Origin: CBDBIG01 sp965205845 [NCBI: bacterium]
GTDB taxonomy: Bacteria; SAR324
Assembly: GCA_965205845.1 (NCBI GenBank)
Contig: CBDBIG010000005.1
Location: forward strand, 434,001 to 498,000
Length of the DNA stretch: 64,000 nucleotides
Reading direction: 5' to 3'
In this document: positions 26,168 to 35,596 of the stretch, piece after piece
How the letters are laid out: each line of letters opens with the position of its first letter
How positions within the stretch are numbered: position 1 is the first letter of the stretch
Notes under the pieces: generated by a model
Database searches by the model: none
The model's input: only the letters and a program-made list of their open reading frames with translations
What the model was told of the DNA's origin: nothing
Translations under genes and position numbers: made by a program

Positions 26168-28204
26168 ATGACAAAAACCACCCCTCCTTGGCTTTTGAAG
26201 CAATTAAACCCGCAACAAAAACAGGCCTACCTTCATGATCAAGGCCATGCTTTGGTCATTGCGGGGGCAGGCAGTGGTAAAACGCGCGTCATTAGCCATC
26301 GTGTGGCACGCCTTATCGCGCAAGGCACCCCAGCCAATGCCATTTTAATGGTTACCTTTACCAACAAGGCCGCAGAGGAAATGCGCCAACGGGTAGAAGG
26401 CTTGTTGGTGGAAAACCCAAAGGACATTAAAGGTCTGTTAGCCGGCACATTTCACAGCTTGGCCAACCGTTTTTTGCGACGCTATGCCCCCATGGTCGAC
26501 CTGCAATCGAATTTCACCATTTTGGATGCATCAGATGCCCTCGATCTGCTGCGTATCGCACGTACAACCGTTCTCGATGGTGGCGTTGATTTCGAAGGGC
26601 GTCGCTTTCCAGACGCAGGGGTTATTTCCAGCCTTATTTCTAAGGCCTTCAATTGTAACCAGGAAATTCACCAAATTATTGCCAAAGAGCGCCCATGGTT
26701 GGAAGCCTTTACCCCGCAAATTGAAAGCATTGCGGGCCAATACCAACAGCGCAAACGGGACAACCAGGTACTCGATTTTGATGATTTGCTCGATTTTTGG
26801 CTGTTGCTTTTGCAACGCCGTCACCAAAATTTGCCCATGGCACAAAACCTACAGCATGTACTGGTGGATGAATATCAAGATTCAAACCACATTCAAGCGG
26901 AAATTTTGAACCTTCTGGTTAAAAACAAAACCAGTCTAATGGCTGTGGGCGATGATTCCCAATCGATTTACGGCTGGCGAGGGGCCGATTATGCCAACAT
27001 TTTAAACTTCCCCCAAAACTTTGACAGTGTGGTATACCCCCTCGAGCATAACTATCGCAGCACTCCCGAAATTTTAGCCCTTGCCAACCACAGCATTCAA
27101 CAAAACCCGACCCCATTTGAAAAAAACCTGCGTACCCAACAAGCTCCGGCTCACATAAAACCACGCCTTGTATACCCTTTAACGGTGCATGAGGAAGCCG
27201 ACTACATGATTGGACGCATCCATGTCTACCAAGATCAAGGGGCGTCTTTGGGTGACATGGGCATGCTGTATCGCAATCACCATCAAGCAGCCGTGTTACA
27301 GTTGCGCCTTGCAGAAAACCAAATTCCTTTTGAGGTACGTAGCGGCATCAGGTTTTTTGCGCAAGCCCATATTAAAGATATGGTGGCCTTTTTAAAGGCA
27401 CTCTTTAACCCTTTTGATGAAATCGCCTGGCTCCGCATTTTAAAAATGCTCCCTGGAATTGGTGTTGTCTCGGCTCACAAAATTCACCAGGTCTTTGTGC
27501 GTCAAGGTGAGGTCAATATCACCCGCGAAAATACAGATCTGCTTAAAGCGATTCCTAAAAAAGCCCTAAGGAGCTGGCCCGACTTAGCGCGTACTTTCGA
27601 GGCTTTATTGGTCGAAAACCAAAGCCCAGCGGAGATGATGACCTGTTTGCGTACGAGCCCTTTTTTTCGCAATCACCTCGTTGCTGCCTATGACAACCCT
27701 CAAGAGCGCGACACAGATTTGGCGTATTTAAGCGAGTTTTCCTCGCGCTATCGCAGTTTAGAACGCTTTTTGTCGCAACTCTCTTTGGCTGATGGCGCCG
27801 CGGTCAAAAAAGACCTTTTGCCCGAGGAAGAAGAGGAAGAGCGGATTACCCTCACCACTATTCACCAAGCCAAAGGGCTCGAGTGGCAGGTGGTGTTTTT
27901 AATCGGCCTTAGCGAAGGGCTGTTTCCTCACGCACGTTGTTTAGAACCCCAAGAGCGTTTACAAGAAGAGCGTCGGTTGTTCTACGTGGGAATAACCCGT
28001 TGCAAACGCCACCTTGAACTCGGTGCACCTTTAACCTTGCATGCAAATGGGAGGATGGAGGTTGGCAAGGCATCTCGCTTTGTTGAAGAACTACCCCAGA
28101 ATTTGTTGGAGATCCACAATTTACACAGCCCAACCCACGCAAAGGAAGAAGGACCGCTTAACCCGCTTACCCATCCAAATTCTAGTTTGCACGCCAAATG
28201 GTAG
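26168..28204 (+). CDS. uvrD: UvrD/Rep/PcrA-family DNA helicase
   Basis: A superfamily 1A 3'-5' helicase of 678 residues from ATG 26168. Motifs in order: LNPQQKQAY (Q motif), VIAGAGSGKTRV (Walker A), TFTNKAAEEM (Ia), GTFHSLANRFLRR, VDEYQDSN (II, DEYQD), VGDDSQSIYGWRGA (III), EHNYRST (IV), TIHQAKGLEWQVVFLIG (V) and RRLFYVGITRCK (VI). Such helicases act in nucleotide-excision and mismatch repair and in clearing replication forks. The frame is open upstream to 25991 with several ATGs, one (26090) preceded by GAGG, so the start is uncertain by up to 59 residues. The C-terminus is short compared with UvrD and lacks the RNA-polymerase-binding tail. Confidence 0.9.
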   Translation: MTKTTPPWLLKQLNPQQKQAYLHDQGHALVIAGAGSGKTRVISHRVARLIAQGTPANAILMVTFTNKAAEEMRQRVEGLLVENPKDIKGLLAGTFHSLANRFLRRYAPMVDLQSNFTILDASDALDLLRIARTTVLDGGVDFEGRRFPDAGVISSLISKAFNCNQEIHQIIAKERPWLEAFTPQIESIAGQYQQRKRDNQVLDFDDLLDFWLLLLQRRHQNLPMAQNLQHVLVDEYQDSNHIQAEILNLLVKNKTSLMAVGDDSQSIYGWRGADYANILNFPQNFDSVVYPLEHNYRSTPEILALANHSIQQNPTPFEKNLRTQQAPAHIKPRLVYPLTVHEEADYMIGRIHVYQDQGASLGDMGMLYRNHHQAAVLQLRLAENQIPFEVRSGIRFFAQAHIKDMVAFLKALFNPFDEIAWLRILKMLPGIGVVSAHKIHQVFVRQGEVNITRENTDLLKAIPKKALRSWPDLARTFEALLVENQSPAEMMTCLRTSPFFRNHLVAAYDNPQERDTDLAYLSEFSSRYRSLERFLSQLSLADGAAVKKDLLPEEEEEERITLTTIHQAKGLEWQVVFLIGLSEGLFPHARCLEPQERLQEERRLFYVGITRCKRHLELGAPLTLHANGRMEVGKASRFVEELPQNLLEIHNLHSPTHAKEEGPLNPLTHPNSSLHAKW

Positions 28205-28369
28205 CGCAATTTCGTAAGGGCATGGGGCTCTGTTTTTTTCTTTTACTCCAGTGCTGTGCCATACTATAAAGCACGGTGTGCTTTGATGTGTATGCCCTCT
28301 TTTTTAAGAGATTGGCCGTTGTTAGCACCTGCCCCACCCGTTTGTACCCAAAAGGCTGTCTAATCGCAT

Positions 28370-30484
28370 ATGCACAATCCATCTTCTTCTTCCCAAAAAA
28401 AAGGGGAGGGGCAAAAGCAGCGTGTGGCAAAAAAAATGCCCCTTGCCGCCAAAAACAATGTCCCCAATTCAGAAAATGCTGCAAGGGGACATGGGGCTCA
28501 AACACAAAGCCCTATGCCCGATAGAAGCGCAGTCGAAAATGAGGCCACAGAGAAAAACAGCGTACCCACGGGGGTAGTCCAAACAAACCCAGTGCAAGTG
28601 GGGAACACTGCACCCGAAACAAAGGGCAATACGTTGGCCATGGCATCCGCGGCACCTACCAAACAGCCAAGCAGCCACGTTTACCATACCCAGACAGAAG
28701 GCAGCACCAAAAGCAGTGCGCATCCGTCGATCGCCCGCGCAAAAAAAACCAGTGCCTTGCATCCCTTTTTGCAGATTTTAGCCAACGACAATCACCTCAG
28801 CCAAGAACGAGCGAAAAACACGCAAAAGCGCCTGCAAGAGCGCGGTTCGATTCTCAATGAGAACGCTTTATTAGCTCTCAAAAATATTCTAACCAACCAA
28901 AACAAATGGATTTCTCATGAGGTTTTTCAACGGACCCAAGCCAGCTTGCTTGCATTGCCCTTTGACGCCCATGTAGACAAAAACCTCCCCATTACGGAAT
29001 TGGCGCAATCCATTCCTATGCAATATGCCAAACGCTATGTGCTGTTTCCCCTTAAAAAAGAGGGTGATGTGGTGGACATTGTTGTGGAAAATGCTTGGGA
29101 CTGGCACGTGATTGAAGATGTGGCAAGGCATTTGGGTGGACGCCCTAATGTGGTGATCAGCACACGAACCTCCATTTTTCATCTCATCAACCGCGCCTAC
29201 GATTTAAACGAAAATACCGCAGAACAGGTCATTGAATCCCTTGACGATAACCTTGCTGCTGAGGGCTTTGACTGGGCTTTGGATGAACCTGAAGATTTGC
29301 TTGAAGCCCAAGATGAGGAACCCATTAAGCGCCTGCTGAACTCGTTGCTACACCAAGCTGTAAAAAGCAGGGTGAGTGATGTGCACATTGAAGCCTCCAA
29401 TACCGAACTGGTGGTGCGCTACCGCGTCGATGGCACCCTACAAGTGGTGGGGGCCTTCCCTAAAGCCATTCATCGCAGCCTACTAAACCGCATTAAAATC
29501 ATGTCTAAACTCGACATTTCCCAGCACGGTTTGCCACAAGATGGCCGTACCTTGGTGATTATTGCCAGCAAAAAAGTGGATATTAGGGTTTCGACCATGC
29601 CCACCGTATATGGTGAAAAAGCGGTCTTGCGGATATTACCCCAAGAACAAGCCCAATTTGACCTCACCATGCTGGGCATGCCTGCAGAAATACGCATGCA
29701 AATTGAAAAATTATTGCAGGCACCCAGCGGCATGTTTTTGGTAACGGGACCCACAGGCAGTGGTAAAACCACCACATTGTATGCCGCTTTAAATACCCTC
29801 AACCGGGAAAGCAGCAACATTATGACCATTGAAGATCCTGTTGAATACCGCATTGCAGGCTATGTGCAAACCGAGGTCAACGTGAAAACGGGGCTTACTT
29901 TTGCGAACGCCTTGCGCTCGGTATTACGCCAGGACCCTGATGTGATTATGGTGGGTGAGATGCGCGATCAGGAAACCGCTCTCATCGCTATTCAGGCCTC
30001 ACTTACAGGGCATTTTGTGTTTAGCACCTTGCACACGAACAGTGCAGCGGCCACCCTAACACGCTTGGTTGATATGGGAATTGAGCCTTACCTGGCCTCT
30101 TCAACGGTGCGCGGAGTCTTGGCCCAGCGCCTGGTCCGCCGCCTTTGCACCCATTGTAAAAAGCCTACCCAAAGTACCATGTCTCAAGAAGCCTTGCGCC
30201 AACTTCATGCCGACTTTAGCAACAGTTTTCATGCAAGCGGCTGTGGGTATTGCATAGGGGGTGTCAGTGGCAGGGTAGGTGTGTTTGAGATGTTACACGT
30301 AACGCGTGGTGTCCAAGAAGCACTTAAAACCACCACCGAAGCCCACGCCATTGCAGATGCTGCCATTGCAGATGGCATGATTCCTATGCGCACTTGGGTC
30401 TTAGACATGGTCCAAAAAGGGACGATCACGGCAGAAGAAGCCTTGCGCTTGGTGAACGATGAAGCCAATGACAAGGATGCGTAG
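28370..30484 (+). CDS. GspE/PilB-type secretion ATPase
   Basis: A 704-residue type II secretion or type IV pilus assembly ATPase. After a long low-complexity N-terminus rich in Lys, Ser and Thr (about residues 1-120) comes the T2SSE N-terminal domain (about 125-270), then the catalytic domain with Walker A GPTGSGKTTTLYA, Asp box IMTIEDPVEYRI, Walker B DVIMVGEMRDQETA and His box TLHTNSAAATLTR. A zinc-binding CTHCKKP with a CGYC further on follows. It hydrolyses ATP at the inner membrane to drive pseudopilus or pilus assembly. No other secretion genes neighbour it, so the partner system must be elsewhere. The N-terminal extension is unusual for the family. Confidence 0.9.
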   Translation: MHNPSSSSQKKGEGQKQRVAKKMPLAAKNNVPNSENAARGHGAQTQSPMPDRSAVENEATEKNSVPTGVVQTNPVQVGNTAPETKGNTLAMASAAPTKQPSSHVYHTQTEGSTKSSAHPSIARAKKTSALHPFLQILANDNHLSQERAKNTQKRLQERGSILNENALLALKNILTNQNKWISHEVFQRTQASLLALPFDAHVDKNLPITELAQSIPMQYAKRYVLFPLKKEGDVVDIVVENAWDWHVIEDVARHLGGRPNVVISTRTSIFHLINRAYDLNENTAEQVIESLDDNLAAEGFDWALDEPEDLLEAQDEEPIKRLLNSLLHQAVKSRVSDVHIEASNTELVVRYRVDGTLQVVGAFPKAIHRSLLNRIKIMSKLDISQHGLPQDGRTLVIIASKKVDIRVSTMPTVYGEKAVLRILPQEQAQFDLTMLGMPAEIRMQIEKLLQAPSGMFLVTGPTGSGKTTTLYAALNTLNRESSNIMTIEDPVEYRIAGYVQTEVNVKTGLTFANALRSVLRQDPDVIMVGEMRDQETALIAIQASLTGHFVFSTLHTNSAAATLTRLVDMGIEPYLASSTVRGVLAQRLVRRLCTHCKKPTQSTMSQEALRQLHADFSNSFHASGCGYCIGGVSGRVGVFEMLHVTRGVQEALKTTTEAHAIADAAIADGMIPMRTWVLDMVQKGTITAEEALRLVNDEANDKDA

Positions 30485-31124
30485 CCTTGCATGCCAAAGT
30501 TGGGTTTGCCAAGAGACACACATGCAACAAAAGCATTAAAAATATTTGACAAAAGTTATTATTTATTGCTATCTACTTAAATAGGTTATGAGGGATCATA
30601 AGGTTGTTCCCTTACAAAGGCTTGCATTGCGCATTTGAGCCTCAGCTTGGCAAATGGTGGGTGGGTAGCCAAATCTTCCCTTTCTTAGTAAAACCTGTGG
30701 GCATGCAATAAAAAGAGCGGGTGGTGCTTTTTTAAATAGCACTTAGCAAACCCACAAATACCAAAAGCACTCGGCAATCCACCATGCAAAACCTGTGTTC
30801 TGGCTACCTGCCTCACCAGGCCAGATTCTAATCGGCGGTTTATACATAGCCTCATTTCTCCTTTATTGCTTTGCCCTTGGCTTTGCTTAATTTGCATTGG
30901 CGAACAAGCAAGGTTTTGCATAGCCTTTGATGCTCAAATACACCATGTGTGCATTTTGCTGCGAGCCCCAACAAATTGCGCCAATCTGGCGTGTGCCTCA
31001 TGCATCTTATTCCTTTTTGAATTTATATACATTTGTATAAAAGCCGACATATTTTATGATTCGGTGAGAATTATTTTGTTCACGTCATCCCTCCTTTATC
31101 TATCGCTTTATAGGAATGCCTTCC
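30485..31124. other. Non-coding region before the Mor-like gene
   Basis: About 640 bp without a convincing gene. Frames present are short, cysteine-rich and lack ribosome-binding sites. The sequence just upstream of 31125 is AT-rich (for example ATATTTTATGATTCGG) and probably contains the promoter of the Mor-like gene. Confidence 0.45.
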
Positions 31125-31640
31125 ATGCAGCCCAACAACACCCAATTTGCGCCAAATGGCGACATAAACGGCACTCTCCGCCAAGACACAGCCAAACTCC
31201 AAAAACCCCTTTCCCTGCAAAAAACGCTCAAGCATTTAACACAGGTGTGTAACAATCCACTTCAAAAAATGCTCGAAAACCCGAAGCTCACGGGGATACT
31301 TGGCCAAATTGCCCTGGGCCAAGGCGTTAAAGTGGCCTTGCAGTTGGTAAAAACCTGCGGTGGACAGGTGTTAAGCATTCCTTCCTCCCAGCGTTTAAAA
31401 GAAAAACACCCCCTTAAAATGGCACTCGGTGCGCGGGCAGCACAGCGCTGCTGCGAGGATTTTCAAGGAGAAATCGTGTACATTCCCACCCTAACCAAAC
31501 TGCGCAAACAAATCCGCGATTCCCACATCATAACCGCCGCCCGTTTAGGGGCCACTGCCCCTGAATTGGCCAAGGCCAGTCGTTTGACCGTGCGCCAAAT
31601 TTATAGCATTTTGAGCGGCCATGAAGCCCCAGTGTGCTGA
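31125..31640 (+). CDS. Mor-family phage transcription activator
   Basis: The 171-residue product ends in the Mor/C-type DNA-binding module: GEIVYIPTLTKLRKQIRD, then AARLGATAPELAKASRLTVR and QIYSILSG, matching the beta strand that dimerises and the helix-turn-helix of Mu Mor, the middle-gene activator. An upstream segment QVLSIPSSQRL resembles a second, degenerate copy of the same beta-strand element. The start at 31125 has AGGA 9 bp ahead; an ATG at 31116 is also in frame. The gene lies beside the operator block and broken repressor of a Mu-like phage, on the opposite side from its usual late-early position, so the region has been rearranged. It appears intact. Confidence 0.72.
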   Translation: MQPNNTQFAPNGDINGTLRQDTAKLQKPLSLQKTLKHLTQVCNNPLQKMLENPKLTGILGQIALGQGVKVALQLVKTCGGQVLSIPSSQRLKEKHPLKMALGARAAQRCCEDFQGEIVYIPTLTKLRKQIRDSHIITAARLGATAPELAKASRLTVRQIYSILSGHEAPVC

Positions 31641-31688
31641 GACACATGCTTTTACACCACTAGAAAACTGCGGAAAATAGCGGGATAT

Positions 31689-31860
31689 AGCGGTTTCCAC
31701 GCGGGTTTGCAGGCAGTGAAGACCGAGTGTAATGTGGCCGGCCTAAAAAACGGTGGAATGCGGGTGTGCGCGTTTTTCGTTCACATGGTTTTACACTCGG
31801 CCGGCGCTTAATTCGAAGGGTTTCGAAGAGGCAAACCGCGTTCGAAAGGGATTTACAATG
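31689..31860 (+). promoter_or_regulatory. Phage operator-like block with TTCGAA sites (copy 1)
   Basis: Contains ACCGAGTGTAATGTGGCC, a long AAAAAACGGTGGAATGCGGG stretch, the CGTTCACATGGTTTTACACT motif (31780) and a cluster ATTCGAAGGG, TTTCGAAGAG, GTTCGAAAGG. It is repeated almost exactly at 57207-57380 and in diverged form at 36725-36870. In Mu the early operators bind both the repressor and the transposase N-terminus; a combined operator and enhancer role fits the occurrence of the end-site motif here, but is inferred. Confidence 0.55.
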
Positions 31861-32406
31861 CCGCGTTCCCGTGGCGATCACCGCAAAGTCGGTCGCGGGG
31901 CTCATGTCGGCAGGGCAGGTGGTTTTTACGCTTAAGGGCTTTTTTTGCTGCCAGCCCGCCAACGCGCATTCGGCCAAGCCCAGCGGAGGTCATGTTAGCA
32001 ATGCTGTTGTTTTCCGCCAGATGCACCCTCATCATCAGCGCGGTTTCTTCATCGATCTCCACATCGGACGACCAAACCTTGTGTTTGCCCGTTTTTCGAA
32101 GCGTCTTGAGCATCCTCCGCGGGCCGTTTTCGCCTCCATCCGCGCTAAATCCTCCTCAAGGCTTTCACCAACGCGCATCGGGCTTTCACCAACGCGCATC
32201 GGGCTTTCACCAACTTGCATCGGGCCTTCGCCAGTGGCCAGCCATTGGATAGAAATATTGGCTTTTTCTGCAATAAGCACACATTTTTCGATGCCGGGTT
32301 TAATAGCGCCGCTCACATACTGCCCTATTAAGCTCCCATCAATACCTACTTTTTGGGAAAGCGCACGCTTGGCTACAGGCGCCTCGAACACGCCGCTGCC
32401 CTGCAT
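31861..32406 (-). pseudogene. LexA/CI-like phage repressor, frameshifted and truncated
   Basis: The N-terminal frame (ATG near 32406) encodes an XRE helix-turn-helix, KRALSQKVGIDGSLIGQYVS, followed by ISIQWLATGEGPM, typical of phage repressors. A linker contains a 7-residue repeat (GESPMRV), made by a 21-bp DNA repeat. Beyond EDLARMEAKT the frame changes to EIDEETALMMRVHLAEN and again to ALAGWQQKKPLSVKTTCPAD and AEN-like S24 peptidase start DFAVIATG, then ends where the operator block begins. The catalytic Ser/Lys part of the S24 domain is missing. The same breakpoint after DFAVIATG is seen at 57388. Confidence 0.75.
32161..32240 (-). repeat. 21-bp tandem repeat in the repressor linker
   Basis: Units beginning GCTTTCACCAACGCGCATCG start at 32161, 32182 and 32203, with a diverged fourth at 32224. 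Because 21 is a multiple of three they add or remove whole GESPMRV heptads without breaking the frame; this lengthens the hinge between DNA-binding and peptidase domains. Confidence 0.85.
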
Positions 32407-32529
32407 GGTTGGCACATGCCCAGTTTAAAAACCCTTACCCGCAGGCTAATGCGCGAGCTTCCCCACCTGAGTGCGCACCCTCGCCCACCACGGCGCAACA
32501 TCACTTAAAGCCACATTTCCCTCACAAAA

Positions 32530-32690
32530 GCGTTCGCGCGAAGACCTTTTTGCCCTCGCGCTTGTCTGTGGCGATGGCCATAAGTTTGATGTTTTTACCC
32601 AATGGCCCCAGGGGCTCAAAAAACCCCTGGGCCCGATGCTACTCGCTTTTCAAGACGTTTACGAGGGGCAAAATCCTCAAGGCGCATGAC
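32530..32690 (+). pseudogene. Mu-like transposase core fragment
   Basis: Plus-strand frame EDLFALALVCGDGHKFDVF, then TQWPQGLKKP, MLLAFQDVYEGQN matches the first-Asp region of the transposase remnant at 13896, about 85 percent identical by eye. It stops abruptly at a GCATGA. It lies divergent from the repressor remnant, the Mu arrangement, so repressor, operators and transposase form a collapsed immunity region. Confidence 0.7.
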
Positions 32691-32793
32691 AAAGAGTTGC
32701 TTTTCAACCCCCCCCCCCTCGAGTGTTTTTTAAGCCCCACATATTGACATCTCAAAGTGCAGATGGCCTGGATTTTCCAGCAGGTGAGTCATG

Positions 32794-35130
32794 CTAAATT
32801 GACGAGGCTTTTGTGGGTGGGGTAAATGCGGTGATGGGTGGAATGGGTCCTTGCCAGAGTTCAACCTGCACCAAGCAAGTATGGGCAGAAGGTCCTTGGC
32901 TCAAACCCGATGTGGGAAGGTCGGGCGTAAGCACGTTGGGATTACCGTGTTTGCACGTCAGCCATTCGACGTTGGCATCAAGGACGTCAAGCCATGCCCC
33001 TGTCGGCAAACACGCCACCGCGGGAAGCAGATTTTTGTCCACCCCGAGGACGGCCATACAGGCACCGCGCGCATTAAAAACGCGTACCATATCGCCCGCA
33101 ACAAGCCCACGTGCTTTGGCATCTTGGGGGTGTAGAGAACATACTGCACGCCCTTCGATTTTGTCGTGCTGGCTTTGGGGCGCGTGATCCCATTGGCTAT
33201 GCAATTTGCCTGCAGGTTGCGGTGAAAGCAGGTGTAAAGGATAGTCTTTGGCCTTTGGAGATCCTAACCATTCGGCGGGTTCCAACCACATGGGCATGGG
33301 AGGGCAATCATCCAGTTTAAATCCTGCAATGGTTTTGGAAAAAATTTCAATTTTACCCGATGGCGTCGAGAGAGGGCTCGCAATCGGGTCCTTGCCAAAG
33401 GCTTCAAGCATGGTTACGGGCTTTGGGGGCGGGGGGGCATAATAATAGCCTTGGGCGCAAAATTCCTCAAAATCAGGCATCTCAAAGTGATGTTCTTTGG
33501 CGGTTGCTTGGGAGCGTTGGTACATTTCTAAAAGCCATTGGGCTTCATTGCGGCCTTGCGTAAAGGCATGACCAAAGCCCAAACGCTGGGCAAGTTTTGC
33601 AAAAATGTGATGATCGTTGCGCGCTTTTGCGTAGGGTTGGCTCACCTGCTGCGAGTACACAAAATAAGAATCTCGCGAAGAGGCGGACAAATCATTGCGC
33701 TCCAAAGGCGTGGTGGTGGGGAGTACAATATCGGCAAAGCGCGCAGTGGGTGTCCACCAAGGCTCGTGCACCACAATCGATGCAGGGTGCCTCCACCCTT
33801 GAATAAGGCGGTTTAGATCTTGGTGATGGTGAAAGGGATTGCCACCCACCCAATACACCATGCGAATGTCGGGATAGGTGTAGGTTTTGCCATTGTAGGT
33901 AAAGGTTTGTTGAGGATTTAGCAGCATATCACCAATGCGCGCCACAGGAATAAAGGTGGTGACGGGATTTTTGCCCTGGGGCAGCGCGGTCCACGGTGGC
34001 ACGCGCCTATGGCTACCAATGCTGTTGGCTGAGGCAAACCCAAAAGCGACGCCACAGCCCGCACGACCAATTTGTCCCAACATGGCGGCCAACACCGTGC
34101 CGAGCCAGTAATTATGCTCGCCATGGTGGACGCGGGTTAAGGACCAGCTCAAGGCGATGATGGTTTTTTCTTTCGCCATGCGCCTTGCAAGATTGCAGAT
34201 CACCTCGGGATCAACCCCGCTGATGCCTGCTGCCCATTGGGCATTTTTGGCTATCCCATCGCTCTTGCCCAGTACGTATTGCTCGAAAGGCTCAAAGCCC
34301 ACGCAATGGCTTTGCAAAAAGGCTGGGTTATGGCGTTTTTCGGTAATAAGCGTGTGGGCCAGCCCCAGCATCAAAGCCACGTCCGTATTGGGTCTTAAAC
34401 CCACCCATTCGGGGTTTAGTTGTGCATCAACATCGCTTTGTATGGGGCTCACATTCACAAATTGAACACCTGCCATGTGGGCGGCCTGCATATCTTTTTC
34501 TTGCAGATGCGCCCCCACACCCCCTGAATTTACCTGGGCATTACGCAAGGGCAAACCACCAAAAGCCACCACCAAACGGGCGTTTTCTGCAACGGCCTTC
34601 CAGCTGGTATGTAAGCTGAGTAACTGCCTAAAATTCCCCAATACGTAAGGCATAATCACCTCAGCAGATGCGTGGCTGTAGGTATTTACGCTGTAGGTGT
34701 TACCCCCAAACAGGTTTAAAAAGCGGCGCATTTGGCTTTGGGCGTGGTGAAAGCGCCCCGCACTTGCCCAACCATATGACCCTGCGTAAATTGCTTGATT
34801 TCCGTGGCGTTCACGCACACTGGACAAGGCTTGGCATACCAACACCTCGGCCGTATCCCAATCGACGGCAATAAGGGGCTCACGACCCCGCAAGTGTGGT
34901 TTGCTCGGCCCTTGATTTTGCAAATACGACTGCCTCACCATAGGTTGCTGGATCCGACAGGGAGCATGCTGGGCTTCCAACATGCCAAAGCCAATGGGCG
35001 AGGGGTTCTCATCTTGTGAAAAACCTCTTAGTGCACTGGCGACACCGTTGGTATACTCAATTTCGTACACCCCCCAATGGGTGGCCGTAAGTGCGCGGGT
35101 GGATTTGGAAGGAGGTGCAAAAGATGTCAT
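32794..35130 (-). CDS. bisC: BisC/TorA-like molybdopterin oxidoreductase
   Basis: A 778-residue member of the DMSO reductase family, the size of biotin sulfoxide reductase BisC. Family features are YAGSYGWASAGRFHHAQSQ, NTYSHASAEVI (with the Ser expected to bind molybdenum), QAAHMAGVQFVNVSPIQSD, VYWVGGNPFHHHQDLNRL and a C-terminal GDMVRVFNARG domain. There is no N-terminal iron-sulfur motif and no Tat signal peptide, which fits cytoplasmic BisC, which repairs biotin sulfoxide and methionine sulfoxide, better than periplasmic TorA. It needs bis-MGD cofactor, to which moaA at 61254 would contribute. AAAGGG lies 5 bp before the start. A prophage fragment ends about 100 bp beyond its stop. Confidence 0.85.
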   Translation of the reverse strand: MTSFAPPSKSTRALTATHWGVYEIEYTNGVASALRGFSQDENPSPIGFGMLEAQHAPCRIQQPMVRQSYLQNQGPSKPHLRGREPLIAVDWDTAEVLVCQALSSVRERHGNQAIYAGSYGWASAGRFHHAQSQMRRFLNLFGGNTYSVNTYSHASAEVIMPYVLGNFRQLLSLHTSWKAVAENARLVVAFGGLPLRNAQVNSGGVGAHLQEKDMQAAHMAGVQFVNVSPIQSDVDAQLNPEWVGLRPNTDVALMLGLAHTLITEKRHNPAFLQSHCVGFEPFEQYVLGKSDGIAKNAQWAAGISGVDPEVICNLARRMAKEKTIIALSWSLTRVHHGEHNYWLGTVLAAMLGQIGRAGCGVAFGFASANSIGSHRRVPPWTALPQGKNPVTTFIPVARIGDMLLNPQQTFTYNGKTYTYPDIRMVYWVGGNPFHHHQDLNRLIQGWRHPASIVVHEPWWTPTARFADIVLPTTTPLERNDLSASSRDSYFVYSQQVSQPYAKARNDHHIFAKLAQRLGFGHAFTQGRNEAQWLLEMYQRSQATAKEHHFEMPDFEEFCAQGYYYAPPPPKPVTMLEAFGKDPIASPLSTPSGKIEIFSKTIAGFKLDDCPPMPMWLEPAEWLGSPKAKDYPLHLLSPQPAGKLHSQWDHAPQSQHDKIEGRAVCSLHPQDAKARGLVAGDMVRVFNARGACMAVLGVDKNLLPAVACLPTGAWLDVLDANVEWLTCKHGNPNVLTPDLPTSGLSQGPSAHTCLVQVELWQGPIPPITAFTPPTKASSI

Positions 35131-35596
35131 AAAACCCTTTGTTTATATGCCAATAAATGTATAACTCATTTTTGAGTATACAAAAACTGCCCTTTTTACA
35201 CCAGCAGACCTTTTTAAAACCCAGTGCTTCCTTCTTGTTGCAACAACCCTTGGCGGACGTGGATAAATTGTGGGAAGGGTGAGATAAAAGAAAACTTACG
35301 AAAGATTTAAAAGTACAGACTCTCAATCTTTATGAAGGATATGACTTGCGAAGAAATTTTTGCATCCAATGTAATGATACCGCTGCTGCAGCGCCGCTCC
35401 ATTTGCTATGGTGTTGAAAGATTATTTTTTATTGTGTCTGGGTATGAAGTATGACGGGCTAACATTCCACACGGGCATTGTAGCAGGCATAAATCTCGGT
35501 ACTATTTTACCTAAAAGGCTAAAATCACCATCAAATCTGATAGGGTGAGGGCATTGGTTATAACCATGCGCGCCCATTTTGCAAAAATGGCCTAAT
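35131..35596. other. Divergent intergenic region between bisC and the DapF-like gene
   Basis: A 466-bp region that must carry both promoters. It contains AT-rich stretches (for example near 35150-35180 and 35320-35340) but no operator, terminator or small gene that I can support. A minus frame overlapping the bisC start (35057-35326) is not convincing. Confidence 0.4.

Noticed and set aside
30866-31252. Plus frame overlapping the Mor-like gene
   Set aside because: Cysteine-rich chance frame; the Mor-like frame has a domain match and a good start.
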